NCBI GenBank assembly: GCA_030639165.1
Contig: DAOWDF010000241.1
Coordinates: 1-5,945, forward strand
Direction: 5' to 3'
DNA: 5,945 nucleotides
Origin: Alphaproteobacteria bacterium
GTDB lineage: Bacteria > Pseudomonadota > Alphaproteobacteria > Micavibrionales > Micavibrionaceae
In this document: one piece after another, positions 5,467 to 5,945 of the stretch
Layout: each line of letters begins with the position of its first letter
Position numbering within the stretch: position 1 is the stretch's first letter
Position numbers and translations under genes: made by a program
The notes under the pieces: generated by a model
Told to the model about the DNA's origin: nothing
What the model saw: the letters and a program-made list of their open reading frames with translations, nothing else
The model's database searches: none

Positions 5467-5945
5467 ATGAACATAACAAAAGAACAATTACGCGGCGCAA
5501 TGGGGCTTCTTGGTATAAATCAAACGGAGCTATGTAAGCTTGCCAAAGTTTCCCCCCCAACAATTGTAAATGTATTTAAAGATGGGCAAGGTAATGACGA
5601 TTACGAAACCAAAGGCAGCACAATTAAAAAATTGGTAAATGCTTTTGAAGATAAAGGCATTGAATTTATCCCTTATGGAGTACAATTGAAACCAAAAGAA
5701 ACCATTACACAATATAGAGGCCATAGTGGCTTTGTGCAGTTTATGAAGGATGTTGCTGATACAGCCGAAAGATTAGGGACGGATTGTAATATATGCGTAT
5801 CAGGCGTTGATGAGACTTTATTTGAAAAATGGCAAGGTGATTATGCAGAAGTTTACCTTTCAAGAATGGCCACGGCTAGCAAAAAAACAGGGTTTAAATC
5901 CCGTATAATAGTAAAAGAAGGCGATTATTATTGCACTGCTGTAAA
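5467..5945 (+). CDS. XRE-family HTH transcriptional regulator, N-terminal 159 residues (runs off window)
   Basis: The ATG at 5467 has AGGA (5455-5458) 8 nt upstream. The frame is open to the end of the window with no stop, so the gene is truncated there. Residues 4-60 form an XRE/Cro-type helix-turn-helix, with NQTELCKLAKVSPPTIVNVF (18-37) as the scaffold and recognition helices. The following AFEDKGIEFIPYGVQLK (59-75) is the wing-like extension common in short alphaproteobacterial XRE proteins. From about residue 83 a second domain begins (QYRGHSGFVQFMKDVADTAE, CVSGVDETLFEKWQGDY, and a later RIIVKEGDYY). It is laid out like an alpha/beta sensor or TrmB-C-like effector domain, but I cannot name it with certainty. 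The gene is divergent from the DUF1127-like unit, so it may regulate that unit or itself. A C7 run (5552-5558) falls in the helix-turn-helix coding sequence. Confidence 0.85.
   Translation, partial: MNITKEQLRGAMGLLGINQTELCKLAKVSPPTIVNVFKDGQGNDDYETKGSTIKKLVNAFEDKGIEFIPYGVQLKPKETITQYRGHSGFVQFMKDVADTAERLGTDCNICVSGVDETLFEKWQGDYAEVYLSRMATASKKTGFKSRIIVKEGDYYCTAV

Noticed and set aside
5530..5724. Minus-strand 64-codon open frame
   Set aside because: It is the shadow of the XRE regulator, whose helix-turn-helix frame and ribosome site are clear.

Overview
The window is AT-rich (roughly 37-38% GC by eye) and bacterial. Two things point to an alphaproteobacterium, possibly a low-GC lineage such as a Rickettsiales, Holosporales or Micavibrio relative. 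One is the style of the XRE regulator at the right end. The other is a small basic DUF1127-like gene followed by a tandem array of C-rich-loop hairpins, an arrangement known from alphaproteobacterial CcaF1-CcsR / 'cuckoo' RNA loci. The taxonomic call is inference from these features only.

Left part (1-3482, + strand): the 3' end of a DUF2779-type (RNase H/DnaQ-fold) putative nuclease is followed after 35 nt by a 980-residue superfamily 1 helicase of the Upf1/DNA2 type. The helicase carries a C-terminal PD-(D/E)XK (DUF559/Vsr-like) endonuclease domain. The two genes look co-transcribed and would form a nucleic-acid processing pair. Defence or DNA repair is plausible but not shown.

Middle part (3483-4800): this stretch holds decaying or orphan genes. 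A DUF2441-like gene at 3571-3879 is interrupted by one in-frame TAG. It is followed by about 215 nt of non-coding DNA with short GCAACC inverted and direct repeats. Next comes a small secreted cysteine-containing protein of unknown family (4095-4574), whose promoter sits so close to the ATG that the mRNA may be leaderless. Convergent to it, on the minus strand, is the N-terminal stub of an FAD/NAD(P)-binding protein (4796 down to 4680). The stub stops after 38 codons and is followed in another frame by a protein-like tail ending at 4580.

Right part (4813-5945): on the minus strand a good sigma70-like promoter (5327-5298) and a structured leader of about 105 nt precede a 56-codon DUF1127-like gene (5186-5016). 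After its stop come four successive perfect or near-perfect hairpins. Their stems are unrelated to each other, but every loop, read on the minus strand, contains a CCCAC core (UCCCCAC, UCCCCAC, ACCCCAC, UUCCCAC). The last hairpin is followed by T6 and so doubles as an intrinsic terminator. This looks like an mRNA whose 3' UTR is an array of anti-Shine-Dalgarno-like small RNAs, and it is the main discovery of the window. Twelve nucleotides of the 5' leader are complementary, bar one mismatch, to the loop of the third hairpin. Divergently transcribed from this unit is an XRE-family regulator (5467 to beyond the window end).
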